Assembly (NCBI GenBank): GCA_963728965.1 | Contig: CAVSMH010000011.1 | Location: forward strand, 1 to 64,000 | Source of the DNA: DASQZT01 sp963728965 | GTDB lineage: Bacteria; Acidobacteriota; Terriglobia; Bryobacterales; Bryobacteraceae | Direction: 5' to 3' | DNA length: 64,000 nucleotides | In this document: in pieces, positions 52,766-63,100 of the stretch | Layout of the letters: every line of letters begins with the position of its first letter | Position numbering within the stretch: position 1 is the stretch's first letter | The notes under the pieces: generated by a model | What the model was told of the DNA's origin: nothing | The model's input: the letters and a program-made list of their open reading frames with translations, nothing else | Database searches by the model: none | Program-made: the position numbers and the translations under genes

Positions 52766-55267
52766 ATGGGTCCTCTGCTGCGAGATCTGCGGTATTCCGT
52801 GCGTACGCTGTCGAAGTCACCCGCGTTTCTGGCTGTCGCCGTGCTTTCTTTGGCGTTGGGTATCGGGGCCAATACGGCTATTTTCAGCCTGATCCATCAG
52901 CTTATTCTGCAACCGCTTCCGGTGCGGGATGCCGAGCAGATTGTGATGCTGGCCGGACGCGGAAAACATTACGGCGGCAACAACGGTCCGGACCGGCTTT
53001 CGTATCCGATGTACCAGGAAATCCGCGATCAGAACCAGGTATTCAGCGGCATGTTCGGCACGTATCCAAGTACCGTGAGCGTGACATTCCAGGGAAGTAC
53101 AGACCTCATCGGGGCCGATTACGTATCGGGCAACTACTTCCCGGTTCTGGGTATCGGTGCGGCGGCGGGCCGCGTCCTCACGGCCGCGGACGACCTGCTC
53201 CAGGGCGGCCATCCCCTGGCCGTGCTGAGCTACGGCTATTGGCGCGCGCGTTTCGGCGCGGACCCGGCCATCGTCGGACAGCAGATCGTGGTGAATGGCC
53301 GGGCGCTGACCATTATCGGCGTGAGCCCGGCGGGGTTCGACGGCGTCGAGCCCGGACGCGCCCCGCAGATCCGCATCCCCATAACCATGATCGACAACCT
53401 GTCACACGCCGAACGCGGGCGCTTGAACGCCGACCGTTTCCGCTGGGTCGAGGTCTTCGGGCGCCTCAGGCCGGGAATGTCTCTCGCCCGGGCGCAGGCC
53501 GGGTTGCAGCCCCTGTTCCACCAGATCATCAACCGGGAAGTCACCGAGCAGCCGTTCGCGAAAGCGTCGCCCTTCGTGAAGCAGGAGTTTCTGAAGATGT
53601 GGATGCAGGTGATGCCCGGATCGAAGGGCCGTTCGAACCTGCGCCGGGCTTACTCGAAGCCGCTCTTCGCGCTGATGGGCATCGTGGGGCTGGTACTGCT
53701 CATCGCCTGCTCGAACCTGGCCAACCTGCTGATCGCGCGCGCCTCGGCGCGGCAGCGGGAGATCGCGGTCCGCCTGGCGTTAGGAGCCGGACGCGGCGGC
53801 CTCATTCGCCAGCTACTTTTGGAGAGCCTGCTGCTCGCGGCCATCGGCGGGTCGCTGGGAGTGGGATTGGCAGTGCTGGTTGACCGGGCGCTGTTGAGTT
53901 TTCTGCCTTCCGGACACACACCCCTGTCGTTGTCCAGCACACCGGATTGGACCGTCCTCGGATTCACGTTCGCCATCGCGCTGATGGCGGGCGTGGTTTT
54001 CGGACTGGTTCCCGCGCTGCAATCCACGAGTCCGAAACTGGCGAACACGCTGAAGGACCAGGCAGGCGCCGTGATTCGGGGCGGCTCCGCCGGATTGCGC
54101 AAGGGACTCGTCGTGGCCCAGGTTTCGCTGTCCCTGCTGCTGCTGATCGGCGCCGGGCTATTCCTCCAGAGCCTGCGCAATCTCAAGACGCAGAATCCCG
54201 GCTTCGACGTGAGCCACGTGCTGGCCCTCGATGTCGATCCCAATTTGAGCCGCTTCGATCCCAAATGGAGCACCGGCTACTATCGCCGCCTGCACGATCG
54301 CTTGAGCGCCATGCCCGGTGTGGAGTCCCATGCCTTGGCGGTGATCCCGTTGCTCGAGAACAACGAATGGGATAACTGGATCACCATCGAAGGCTACTCC
54401 GCCAGGCAGGATGAACGGCCCGACCCGCACATGCAGTATTGCAGCCCGGGCTTGTTCAAGACGCTGAAGATCCCCGTACTGCTGGGCCGCGACTTCAACG
54501 ACCGCGATGTCGCTGGGGCGCCCCGGGTCGGCATCGTGAACCAGAAGTTCGTCAAGCGGTATTTCGGCAATGCCGATCCACTGGGCCGGCACGTGGGGAT
54601 GGGAATCGATCCCGGAACAAAGACGGACATCCAGATTGTGGGCGTGGTGGGAGACACGCGCTACGAAAGCATGCGCGACGAGATTCCCTATGAGCTTTAC
54701 ATCCCGTTCGACCAGAAAGGATTCGTCTCCGAAGCTACGATCTACGTGCAGGCCGCAGGCGACCCGGCGGGCGCATTCAACCTGCTGCGCAAGGAGGTTC
54801 GCGATGTGGATGCCGATGTGCCGTTCTACGATCTGCGCACGTTGTCCGGCCAGATGGAGATCTCGCTCGTGACCGAACGGCTGCTGGCTACGCTATCGAG
54901 CGTCTTCGGATGTCTCGCCACGCTGCTGGCCTCGCTGGGGCTCTATGGCGTGATGGCTTTCATGGTGGCGCGCCGCACCCGCGAGATCGGCATTCGCATG
55001 GCCCTGGGAGCGGGACAAGGCTCCGTGTTGTGGATGGTGCTGCGCGAAACCCTCACCCTAGCCGGGGTGGGCGTGGCCCTGGGTCTTGCCGGCGCCTATG
55101 CGCTGACGCGGCTGATCCAGGCGCAGCTTTTCGGGATTCAACCCGGCGACCTGCTCACCATGGCGGCCGCTTCCCTGGGCATTGCCGCCGTGACGGCGCT
55201 GGCCGGTTTCATCCCGGCCCGCCGGGCTACGGGCATCGATCCGATGAGCGCTTTGCGCTGGGAATAG
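52766..55267 (+). CDS. Orphan MacB-like ABC permease (ADOP type), short form
   Basis: 833 residues. It begins directly with the first membrane module (LRYSVRTLSKSPAFLAVAVL, SLALGIGANTAIF) and lacks the ~80-residue helical N-terminus of the permease at 31917. Module one ends with LMGIVGLVLLIACSNLANLL and REIAVRLALGAGRGGLIRQL (~310-355); module two starts at LRKGLVVAQVSLSLLLLIGA (~445) and ends REIGIRMALGAGQGSVLWMV, GFIPARRATGIDPMSALRWE. It has two MacB periplasmic domains and no ATPase of its own. It is convergent with a complete MacAB operon 14 bases away, whose ATPase could in principle serve it. Confidence 0.88.
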   Translation: MGPLLRDLRYSVRTLSKSPAFLAVAVLSLALGIGANTAIFSLIHQLILQPLPVRDAEQIVMLAGRGKHYGGNNGPDRLSYPMYQEIRDQNQVFSGMFGTYPSTVSVTFQGSTDLIGADYVSGNYFPVLGIGAAAGRVLTAADDLLQGGHPLAVLSYGYWRARFGADPAIVGQQIVVNGRALTIIGVSPAGFDGVEPGRAPQIRIPITMIDNLSHAERGRLNADRFRWVEVFGRLRPGMSLARAQAGLQPLFHQIINREVTEQPFAKASPFVKQEFLKMWMQVMPGSKGRSNLRRAYSKPLFALMGIVGLVLLIACSNLANLLIARASARQREIAVRLALGAGRGGLIRQLLLESLLLAAIGGSLGVGLAVLVDRALLSFLPSGHTPLSLSSTPDWTVLGFTFAIALMAGVVFGLVPALQSTSPKLANTLKDQAGAVIRGGSAGLRKGLVVAQVSLSLLLLIGAGLFLQSLRNLKTQNPGFDVSHVLALDVDPNLSRFDPKWSTGYYRRLHDRLSAMPGVESHALAVIPLLENNEWDNWITIEGYSARQDERPDPHMQYCSPGLFKTLKIPVLLGRDFNDRDVAGAPRVGIVNQKFVKRYFGNADPLGRHVGMGIDPGTKTDIQIVGVVGDTRYESMRDEIPYELYIPFDQKGFVSEATIYVQAAGDPAGAFNLLRKEVRDVDADVPFYDLRTLSGQMEISLVTERLLATLSSVFGCLATLLASLGLYGVMAFMVARRTREIGIRMALGAGQGSVLWMVLRETLTLAGVGVALGLAGAYALTRLIQAQLFGIQPGDLLTMAAASLGIAAVTALAGFIPARRATGIDPMSALRWE

Positions 55268-55281
55268 GGCTGGCCTGCGTT

Positions 55282-56496
55282 CTACTCGAAGCGAAGGGCT
55301 TCGATCGGATCGAGGTTGGCGGCTTTCTTGGCCGGGTAGTACCCGAAAAAGACGCCGATGGTCATCGAGAACAGCGCCGAGCCGGCTACCGCCAAGGGCG
55401 AGATCAATTGCGGCCAGCCGAACCCGGCCGACAGGACCAGGGAGACACAAAGGCCGAGCAGGATTCCACCCAGCCCGCCGGCGAGGCCCAGCACCAGCGA
55501 CTCGATCAGAAACTGGTATTGCACGTGTTTTGCGCGGGCGCCCACCGCCATGCGGATGCCGATCTCACGGGTGCGCTCGGTTACCGAGACCAGCATGATG
55601 TTCATAATGCCGATGCCGCCCACCAGCAGCGACACGGCTGCGATTCCGCCCAGCAGCAGGGTCATGACGCGGGTGGTGGCTTCGGCCGTATCGGCCACGT
55701 CGGTCAGGTTGCGGACGTTGAAGTCGTCCGGCTGTCCGGGCCGGATATTGTGGCGGGCGCGAAGCGTGTCTCCCACCTGCTGTTCGGCCGTCTTAGTGGC
55801 CTCCGGTGTGGCCGCCGAGATGTAGATCGTCGGCAGGTACGTGGTGGAGAGCAGCTTCTTCATGGCCGTGGTGTAGGGGATGACGAGGGTGTCGTCCTGG
55901 TCCGAGCCCCACTGAGTTTGACCCTTTCTTTCCAGAACGCCGATCACCCGAAACGGCAGGTTGCGCACGCGCAGGCTCTGCCCGACCGGGTCGATTCCGG
56001 GGAAGAGCTGGTCGGCCACGGTCTGGCCGATGACCGCCACCCGAGCCGCGGTGGTCACGTCGGCGTCGGTGAAAAACTCACCCGAAACGACGCCGCGGTT
56101 GCGGATGTCGGGGTATTGCGTACCGACGCCTTCGGCACGCGTCGTCCAGTTCTGATTGCCGAATACCAGGGTGACGCCCACGCCCACACTGGGGCTGGCG
56201 GCCCGAACAGATGGGTCGTCGCGCAGCACGGCCTGAACGTCCTCGGGCGTAAGGGTGGTGGAGGTTCCGGCTCCGCCTCGCAAGCCGCCGCTGTTCTGGC
56301 TGCCGGCCGAGACGATCAGCATATTCGTTCCCATGCTGGCAATCTGTTCCTGCACCTGTTCCTGCGCACCCTGGCCGAGGCTCACCATGGCGATGACGGC
56401 GGCCACCCCGATCACAATGCCGAGCATGGTGAGAGCGGAGCGGGCTTTGTTGCGCGCCAGCGCGCGCATGGCGATCTTGAGTACCGAGGCGATCAT
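55282..56496 (-). CDS. MacB-type ABC transporter permease
   Basis: 404 residues, the normal four-helix FtsX/MacB permease: ALARNKARSALTMLGIVIGV with GVAAVIAMVSLGQGAQEQVQ, a large periplasmic domain (residues ~50-270), then LLGGIAAVSLLVGGIGIMNI, REIGIRMAVGARAKHVQYQF, and the end GYYPAKKAANLDPIEALRFE. It overlaps the ATPase gene by 4 bases (third gene of the operon). Together with the adaptor and an unlinked TolC-like channel it would expel macrolides, peptides or lipoproteins across the envelope. Confidence 0.93.
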   Translation of the reverse strand: MIASVLKIAMRALARNKARSALTMLGIVIGVAAVIAMVSLGQGAQEQVQEQIASMGTNMLIVSAGSQNSGGLRGGAGTSTTLTPEDVQAVLRDDPSVRAASPSVGVGVTLVFGNQNWTTRAEGVGTQYPDIRNRGVVSGEFFTDADVTTAARVAVIGQTVADQLFPGIDPVGQSLRVRNLPFRVIGVLERKGQTQWGSDQDDTLVIPYTTAMKKLLSTTYLPTIYISAATPEATKTAEQQVGDTLRARHNIRPGQPDDFNVRNLTDVADTAEATTRVMTLLLGGIAAVSLLVGGIGIMNIMLVSVTERTREIGIRMAVGARAKHVQYQFLIESLVLGLAGGLGGILLGLCVSLVLSAGFGWPQLISPLAVAGSALFSMTIGVFFGYYPAKKAANLDPIEALRFE

Positions 56497-57236
56497 ACTT
56501 CCTCCGGTTCGGCTTCGAGCAGTTCTTCGGCGGCTTCGCGCGGCTGATCGACGCGCCGGTCCGAAATGATCCGGCCGTCCCGCATGGTGACCACGCGGCC
56601 GGCGAACGACGCGATATCGGGCTCGTGCGTGACCAGCACGATAGTAATCCCCGATTCACGATTCAACGCCTGGAAGACGCTCATCACGTCCAGCGAGGTT
56701 CGCGTGTCCAGGTTGCCCGTCGGCTCGTCGGCCAGGAGCATGGACGGGGCGTTCACCAGGGCGCGCGCGATAGCAACGCGCTGCTGCTGGCCGCCTGAAA
56801 GCTGGCTGGGATGGCTATCTTCGCGGTGGGCCAGCCCCACGATGCTGAGCGCCACCCGGCTGCGGTGCGCACGCTCGGCGGCGGGCACTCCAGCATAGAT
56901 CAGCGGGAGTTCGACATTCTCGAGGGCGGTGGTGCGTCGCAGCAGGTTGAATCCCTGGAAAACGAACCCGATCTTCCGGTTGCGCACATCGGCGCGCAGG
57001 TCCTTGTCCAGGCGCGAAACATCGGTTCCTTCAAGCAGGTAGCGCCCGGCGGTGGGCCGGTCGAGGCAGCCGAGAATATTCATCATGGTCGACTTGCCCG
57101 ATCCGGAGGTGCCCATGATGGCCACGAACTCCCCGCTCTCGATTTCGAGATTCACGTGACGCAGGGCGTGCACGCGGACGGCTCCGGTGTCGTACACCTT
57201 GTCGATGCCTTCGAGGCGGATAACTGGGGTCTCCAT
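56493..57236 (-). CDS. MacB-type ABC transporter ATP-binding protein
   Basis: 247 residues. Walker A GTSGSGKSTMMNILGCLDRP (~42-50), Q-loop F-V-F-Q-G-F-N-L-L-R-R, ABC signature QLSGGQQQRVAIARALVNAP, Walker B MLLADEPTGNLD, and switch His in IVLVTHEPDIASF. LolD/MacB-like, with the ATPase on a separate chain from the permease. Second gene of the operon: two bases after the adaptor gene and a 4-base overlap with the permease. Confidence 0.94.
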   Translation of the reverse strand: METPVIRLEGIDKVYDTGAVRVHALRHVNLEIESGEFVAIMGTSGSGKSTMMNILGCLDRPTAGRYLLEGTDVSRLDKDLRADVRNRKIGFVFQGFNLLRRTTALENVELPLIYAGVPAAERAHRSRVALSIVGLAHREDSHPSQLSGGQQQRVAIARALVNAPSMLLADEPTGNLDTRTSLDVMSVFQALNRESGITIVLVTHEPDIASFAGRVVTMRDGRIISDRRVDQPREAAEELLEAEPEEV

Positions 57237-57238
57237 GG

Positions 57239-58621
57239 TTACCGCCTTCCTCTCATCTGTAACGGGGAGCGAGCGGACGTGGTTCCGGATTGCCCGGCCC
57301 GTGGGGCCACGGGAACAGCGACTGCGTCGCTTTCGTTCAAGTCGCCCGAGACGATCTCGGTGTGGATGCCGTCGCTGATTCCCGTCTTGACTGGAACCGG
57401 CGTCAACTGCTGGCCCTCGACCTTCCAGACCACCGTGCTGCGCGCGGGAACGGCGGGCGCCGCCGCGGGACGGAAGCGCAGCGCGGCTGCGGGCACCACC
57501 AGCACGTCCGGCTTCTGTTGCGTGATTACCGTCACGTTGGCCGTCATGCCGGGCTTGAGCTTCAGGTCGGGATTGGCTACTTCGATCACCGCCGTATAGG
57601 TGACAACGTTCTGTATGGTCTGCGGGGCCAGGCGGACCTGCGCGATGCGTCCCTGAAAGACGTCGGAGGGGTACGCATCTACCGTGAAGGTGACCTTGCC
57701 GGACGGGCCGAGTTGGCCCACATCGGCTTCGTCGATATTGGCCAGAACCTGCATCCGGGTCAGGTCGTTGGCGATCAGAAAAATGGTCGGCGCCTGAAGG
57801 CTGGCGGCTACGGTTTGGCCGACATCCACGTTCCGCGCCACCACCACGCCATCGATGGGAGCCCTGATCACGGTATGGTCGAGATTGACGTGGGCCAGAT
57901 CGACCGCGGCTTTGGCTTGCGCCACCTGGGCCTGCGCTTGCGCGACCTGGGATCGCGACGCCTGCGCCTGCGCTTTGGCCTGATTCACCTGCGCGATGGC
58001 CTGCTGCTTCTGGGCGGCCGCCTGCGACACGGCGGATTGCGCGGTTTGCAGATCCATGGCGGCGCCGACCTTCGCTTCCACCAACTGGCGGGTCCGCTCA
58101 TACGATTTCTGCGCGTCCTGAAGGGCGGCATCGGTGCGGTCCACGTTGGCCTGTGCCGACTGCACGGCGGCATCGCCCGCCACGACGTTGTTGCGGGCAG
58201 CCTGTGCCGTGGCCAGCGCACTCTGCCAGGTGGCGTCGGCCTGGGCCAATTGGGCCTGGAGCTGGGACGGATCGAGTCGCGCAATGACCTGACCTTTGGT
58301 GACGCGGCTGTTGAAATCGGCATCGAGCTCGGCAATCGTGCCGGACACCTGCGTGCCGACCTCGACTGTGGTCACGGCCTGGAGAGTGCCGGTCGCGGTG
58401 ATGGACTTGGCGATGGTCTGCCGTCGCACTTTGGCACTGCCGAATTCGGCAGGCTTGGCCGGAGCCGCAATGCGCCAGGCGGCCATTCCAGCGCCGGCCA
58501 GCAGGAGGGCCACCAGCAAGATCGGCCAACGCCGGCGGCGTGGTGCGGGTGGCGGCTCCGTGCCGGGTTGCGCGCCAAGCAAGTCGCTCAGTTTATGCTG
58601 CTCCAGGACCGTGGTAGCCAT
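57239..58621 (-). CDS. MacA-like periplasmic adaptor (HlyD family)
   Basis: 460 residues. A membrane anchor (WPILLVALLLAGAGMAAWRI) is at ~29-49. A lipoyl half (TGTLQAVTTVEVGTQVSGTI) follows, then an exceptionally long coiled-coil hairpin rich in Ala and Gln (~120-265: A-Q-A-A-R-N-N-V-V-A-G-D-A-A-V-Q, QAQASRSQVAQAQAQVAQAK), the second lipoyl half (VIRAPIDGVVVARNVDVGQT), and beta-barrel and membrane-proximal domains (KLKPGMTANVTVITQQKPDV). It bridges the inner-membrane MacB to an outer-membrane channel. First gene of the operon. Confidence 0.92.
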   Translation of the reverse strand: MATTVLEQHKLSDLLGAQPGTEPPPAPRRRRWPILLVALLLAGAGMAAWRIAAPAKPAEFGSAKVRRQTIAKSITATGTLQAVTTVEVGTQVSGTIAELDADFNSRVTKGQVIARLDPSQLQAQLAQADATWQSALATAQAARNNVVAGDAAVQSAQANVDRTDAALQDAQKSYERTRQLVEAKVGAAMDLQTAQSAVSQAAAQKQQAIAQVNQAKAQAQASRSQVAQAQAQVAQAKAAVDLAHVNLDHTVIRAPIDGVVVARNVDVGQTVAASLQAPTIFLIANDLTRMQVLANIDEADVGQLGPSGKVTFTVDAYPSDVFQGRIAQVRLAPQTIQNVVTYTAVIEVANPDLKLKPGMTANVTVITQQKPDVLVVPAAALRFRPAAAPAVPARSTVVWKVEGQQLTPVPVKTGISDGIHTEIVSGDLNESDAVAVPVAPRAGQSGTTSARSPLQMRGRR

Positions 58622-58743
58622 CCTTCTTTCTCCTACTTTGAAGACGACCGAAGAGCAGGGCGAGGGCGTAAGTTTTTGTAAGAGTGGGCGTAAGGTTTTA
58701 TAAGAGATGATGGCTCGAGCCGGAAAGCGCGGCGGGCTACCGC

Positions 58744-60096
58744 CTAATCCGCCCCTTGAAGCCGCTGCCAGTTGCCACGGTAGAGATACCAGGTGACCGA
58801 AGCCTTTTCCAGAAACGCGTCGTCGATGCCCTGGTGGTCGATCGGCGGGGGCTCCGGTCCGCCGTAGGCGCGGTAGTTGCCCATCATGAAGTCGCGGCCG
58901 ACGGCCCTGATCTCGCGTGAGTAGCCGAACCGGCCCCGGTCCACTTCCTGAACATAGCTGCGGTCTTCGCTCGTGAACAGCGCGTCCGGGCGGGTGTCGC
59001 TACCGTTTCGAAAGACGAGCATCGTGGTTGACTGGTTCACGGAGCACAGCACCGCCCAACCCGCCTCGCCCCGGACGAAAAACTCGCCCCGAATCACGTT
59101 GCGCGGAGCACCTTCGGGCGACGGCTGGGGCACTCTACAGCCTCGCGTGAGCAAAACTCCGGCGATGGCTGGCGGGAGTTCCGGAAACGCCTCCACCGGA
59201 AGACGGCGAATATGGCCGACTGCCTCCGCGGCGCGCGCCTGGACATCCCGCGCGGCCTGCGATTCGACTTGCCGTGCCCGGGCCATCGCCGCCGGATCGA
59301 GCTGAGGCAGGATCGCCTGACGGTCGAGGTTCGGATCGAGCGCCCTGGCGCGCAGGAAATAGCGCTCGGCCAGTTCGCGGGCGCGAGGGTTCGGCGCCCC
59401 CCTCTGGACGGCCATGTTGTACTGGCTCTGGAACATGTAAGCGGCGTTGCTGAGCACCCATACGTTTTTCGAGGCCTCCAATCCGGCCTCGGCGCGCGCC
59501 GCCAGCGGCCCGCGCTCCAGAATCGAGAGCGCATACAAAAATGCCAGCACGCGCAGCGCAAACGGATGATTGGGGTCGGCTGCGGCCGTCGCTTCCAGAT
59601 AGCGCAGGTGGAGCGCCGGATCCAGGGCCTCGAAGAAAGTAGCCGCGTTCCACTGGATAGCCGCATCGTGCGGCTTCGCCTGGGCGGCGGCACCCCACAG
59701 GACGGCGGCACGGCGCTCGTCCGCTAGAGTCATTTCTCCGGGTGTGAACCGAGCGGCGAACGAGTGCAGAATCTCCGACTCGGGATGATGCTCAATCAGC
59801 CAGAGCGCATGCCGGACGCGTTCGGCACGATCCTCCGGGCGGCCGGCCCGATCCGCGCGCTGATGGTATGCCATCAGCTTGAGTCGCGCCGGCAGGTCGT
59901 CCGGGTTCGCAACGAGCCTCCGTTCGAGCCGGGCGGCATCGGCCTCCTCCAGAGTCAGGATGTCGCGCAGGGCCTCTCCGTACCAGGGGCTGAACAGGGG
60001 AGGCGGGGGCGCCGGCCGTTGCGCCCGAACCCGTGGCGGCGACCCGGTCAGCAGAATCAACGCCAGCATTGGCGATACGGCGAGCCGGGTGCCCAT
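58744..60096 (-). CDS. Secreted TPR-like hypothetical protein
   Basis: 450 residues from the ATG at 60096; the extra upstream ATG (60138) would spoil the signal peptide SPMLALILLTGSPPRVRAQ. Helical repeats cover ~40-270 (LERRLVANPDDLPARLKLMA, HALWLIEHHPESEILHSFAA, YLEATAAADPNHPFALRVLA, YNMAVQRGAPNPRARELAER), a degenerate TPR/Sel1-like solenoid. The C-terminal ~110 residues form a separate domain (GEFFVRGEAGWAVLCSVNQS, TTMLVFRNGSDTRPDALF) rich in beta strands. No characterised homologue recognised. Confidence 0.6.
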   Translation of the reverse strand: MGTRLAVSPMLALILLTGSPPRVRAQRPAPPPPLFSPWYGEALRDILTLEEADAARLERRLVANPDDLPARLKLMAYHQRADRAGRPEDRAERVRHALWLIEHHPESEILHSFAARFTPGEMTLADERRAAVLWGAAAQAKPHDAAIQWNAATFFEALDPALHLRYLEATAAADPNHPFALRVLAFLYALSILERGPLAARAEAGLEASKNVWVLSNAAYMFQSQYNMAVQRGAPNPRARELAERYFLRARALDPNLDRQAILPQLDPAAMARARQVESQAARDVQARAAEAVGHIRRLPVEAFPELPPAIAGVLLTRGCRVPQPSPEGAPRNVIRGEFFVRGEAGWAVLCSVNQSTTMLVFRNGSDTRPDALFTSEDRSYVQEVDRGRFGYSREIRAVGRDFMMGNYRAYGGPEPPPIDHQGIDDAFLEKASVTWYLYRGNWQRLQGAD

Positions 60097-60181
60097 GCAC
60101 TCAGTGTGGCATATGGGCAACTCCCAGGGCCCCAGCATTTCGCGCCAGCCCTCAGAGCTTTCAGGTCGGCCCGCCGCGGCG

Positions 60182-63100
60182 CTACCCTGCCCCGGCTACT
60201 GACCTTTGGGGCTGAGGGGAAAAGACCGGCCGCACTACCCACACCAGCACGAGTGCCAACGCCGCCGCGAGGATCCACGCCTGAGTCTGGAGCCAGGGAA
60301 CGGCGAACAACTCGGTCAACGGGCCGCGGAGCGCGAGCGCCCAGAATACCAGCGCGTAGGCCACGTAGTTGTCGCGCGCAAAAAAGCGGCAGAACACGAT
60401 GACCGCGGCTAGCGATACCAGCGCCAGCCCGTAGTGCAAAGCGAATTCGCCGGGAGTGCGGAGACCGCCGGGGAGAAGGGTGAAGCTCAACGCCATGCCG
60501 ACCGGAACGATCAGCCACGGTTTCGACCAGCCCCGCAAGAGGACCACGACGATGGCCACGAAAGCCAAATAAAGGAGAGCCACCTGCACCGCCGACGCCA
60601 GGACCGAAAGCGCCGGCGCGGCACTGACGATGAGATCGGGGCTGGAGACGGAGAATAGCGCCTGGGCGTGGAAACGGTCGAAGAGCACGGCGCGCAGATG
60701 CTGTACCAGGAGCGTCAGTCCGGCGGCGGCCGAGAGCGCCGTCACGGCGTCGATGGCGGAGGCCCTGCGGTGAGCGGCGCGGAAAGAGGCGAGACTGTCC
60801 GGAAAGAACGAGAGCAGCAGCGCCGCGGCCGCCCCCATCAGCACAAATCCGAAGATGACCACGATCGCAATGCCGATGAACCCGATGGCACGGAACGTGT
60901 TGAGCGGCATGGTGGTGGTGTAGTTCCGCAGCAGAAGATTCAGCGAAAGAAGGGAGCCGAGGCCCATCAGGAGCGTGGCGGGGAAGGCGGCGCGGATGAC
61001 CGTGCGCCAGGGCACCCGGCCCCCACGGATGTTCCGCACCAGAAGCAGGATTCCGAGCACGACGACGCCGGCGATCACGCCATAGCGCAAAGCGAATACG
61101 GCAATCGAAATGAAACTCTGCCGCGAGCGGGCCCGCTCGAATGCTTCCGGAATCTTCCAGTACGTGCGGAGGCCGGTAACACGGTCGCCGGCGATGGAGA
61201 CGTGGACGCGGAAACGAGCCTCATCCACGTTGCGCGGGTCGCCGGGCGGAGCCTCCCATTCGAGCGTGTAGTCGCGGCGGTCTTTTTTCTTCTCGGAGGC
61301 GTTTTCCTTGAGTTGCATGGCGGAGACGTCGCGGCCGTGAGCGGCGGCGAACGCCATGGCCAGGGAACGGGCGGCTTCGGGCGGGATATCGGCGCCCGCA
61401 CGGTTCTCGGGAACCGTGTGGCTGAAGCCCAGGACTGCGCCAGTTTCGGGATCCACGGCGACGGAGAATTCCTCCTGGTCCAGGGATTGGAAGTAGCGGG
61501 TAATCCACACCTGGAGTGGCCGGTACTGCTCGAACTGCCGGGCCGCAAACGAGACCGAACGCCGCTCCAGGAAGTATTTGCCGGTGAGGGCGCCTCCGGC
61601 ATCCCAGTGGGTGTCCGGGAAGGTGACGTGGCGGTAGCCGCCAGGCTGGAACCCCTGCGAGCGCACGAAGGTATCGGCCGCGGCGCGGGCCTGCACGGCA
61701 GTGAGCCGGTACTGCGGTTTGTCGCCAATCCGGGCGGCGGGAATCAGCAGGGCCAGCAGGCCGGCCGCGAGGAGAGCCAGCGCGGCTACGCGGGCAGGGA
61801 TCCCGAGCAAACGATATCCCGTGGATGCGCCCGTAATCACCGGCGCCGGCTCGGGGACGGGTTCCTCCGCCGCGGGCTCATCACCGTTCAAAAGTCCGGC
61901 TTCCGGCGCGAAGCCGCCCCGCCGCAGATAGAAAGCGAGGGCGATCACCACGGGGAGAACGATGATCCCCGCGGCAGCGGCGCCGGACAGCCGGTAGTAC
62001 ATGCTGTGCGAGCGCAAAAGAAGCATGGCGCTGTACATGGCATCGACGGAGTAGTGCCAGACCAGCGTAGGGAGGATCCCCCAGCGAAGCATCACGAGGC
62101 CGAGCGCCACCCCGCCGATACCCACTTCGAGCCCGCGAATAAAGAAAGGTTGCTGCGGGTATCCGGCATGCCCGAAACCCCAGATGAAGCCTGCCAGGAT
62201 CACCGCCGCCGCCAGCGAGCGGGTGACCTTGCGGAGGAACGCGATGCCGAACATGCGGAAAAGGAACTCTTCGGAAATCGCGGGGAAGTATCCGCCCACC
62301 AGAACGAACAGCCACGGAAAGCGGGTATTCAGGAGGTCGTCGTAGGGGACGTCGGCGGGAGACCACGCCCCGTAGCGGTACGCGACGATATAGAACCCAG
62401 TCTGGTAGGCGACGAAGATCGCGGTCAAGGTGATGCCGAGGATGGCGCCCAGGAAAAAGCGGCGGGTGCGGAGGCCGCGCGGGCGGAACAGGTGGCCCAG
62501 GGAAATCTGGTTCGGTAGGGCCTCGCGGTAGAGGGGCTCGGCACCCGCCGCGAGGACGAAGAGCAGTCCCCCGGAACCGAGTGCGGCCATCAGCGCCTGG
62601 AGCAGTTCACCGGCGAGAAAGCTGGAGTAGGCATCGGTCGTGGGGTAATGGAACTCGTCCAACGAAAAACCGTTGAGCTGCGCCAGAAAACTGAGCGCCA
62701 TGCCCACAACGCCGATGGCCGCAGCGCGCCGCCAGCGCACATCCTGGTGCCGCACGCGCATAACGATCACCACGATCAGGCCTACGAACAGGGCCACGAA
62801 AAAGGCGGAATCCACCACCTGGGCGACTTGGTTTTTCGAGCGGAGGCGCTGGTAGTCGCGGGTCCACTGCTCGGGAATTTTGAGGTACTCGCGGTAGCCC
62901 GCGACTTCATCGCCGAGGAGGGTGACCTCGACGCGGTTCTCGGCGTCGTGAAGGTTGAAGTCACGCTCCTTCCAGGTGAAAACGCGGTCGGTGCGATGCG
63001 GGCGGTCGGTATCGGAGGACTCGACGAAATCGAGCGACGCCGGGTCGCGGTTCATCCGCGTGCGGAGGAAGTCTTCGGCGCGAGCGCGCGCTTCCGGGGC

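Noticed and set aside
54910..56547. 545-codon plus-strand frame across the permease end and the MacB operon
   Set aside because: It starts out of frame inside the permease and runs antisense to the MacB permease gene.
60668..62518. 616-codon plus-strand frame opposite the CPBP gene
   Set aside because: Charged low-complexity antisense frame; the opposite strand has clear membrane helices and catalytic motifs.
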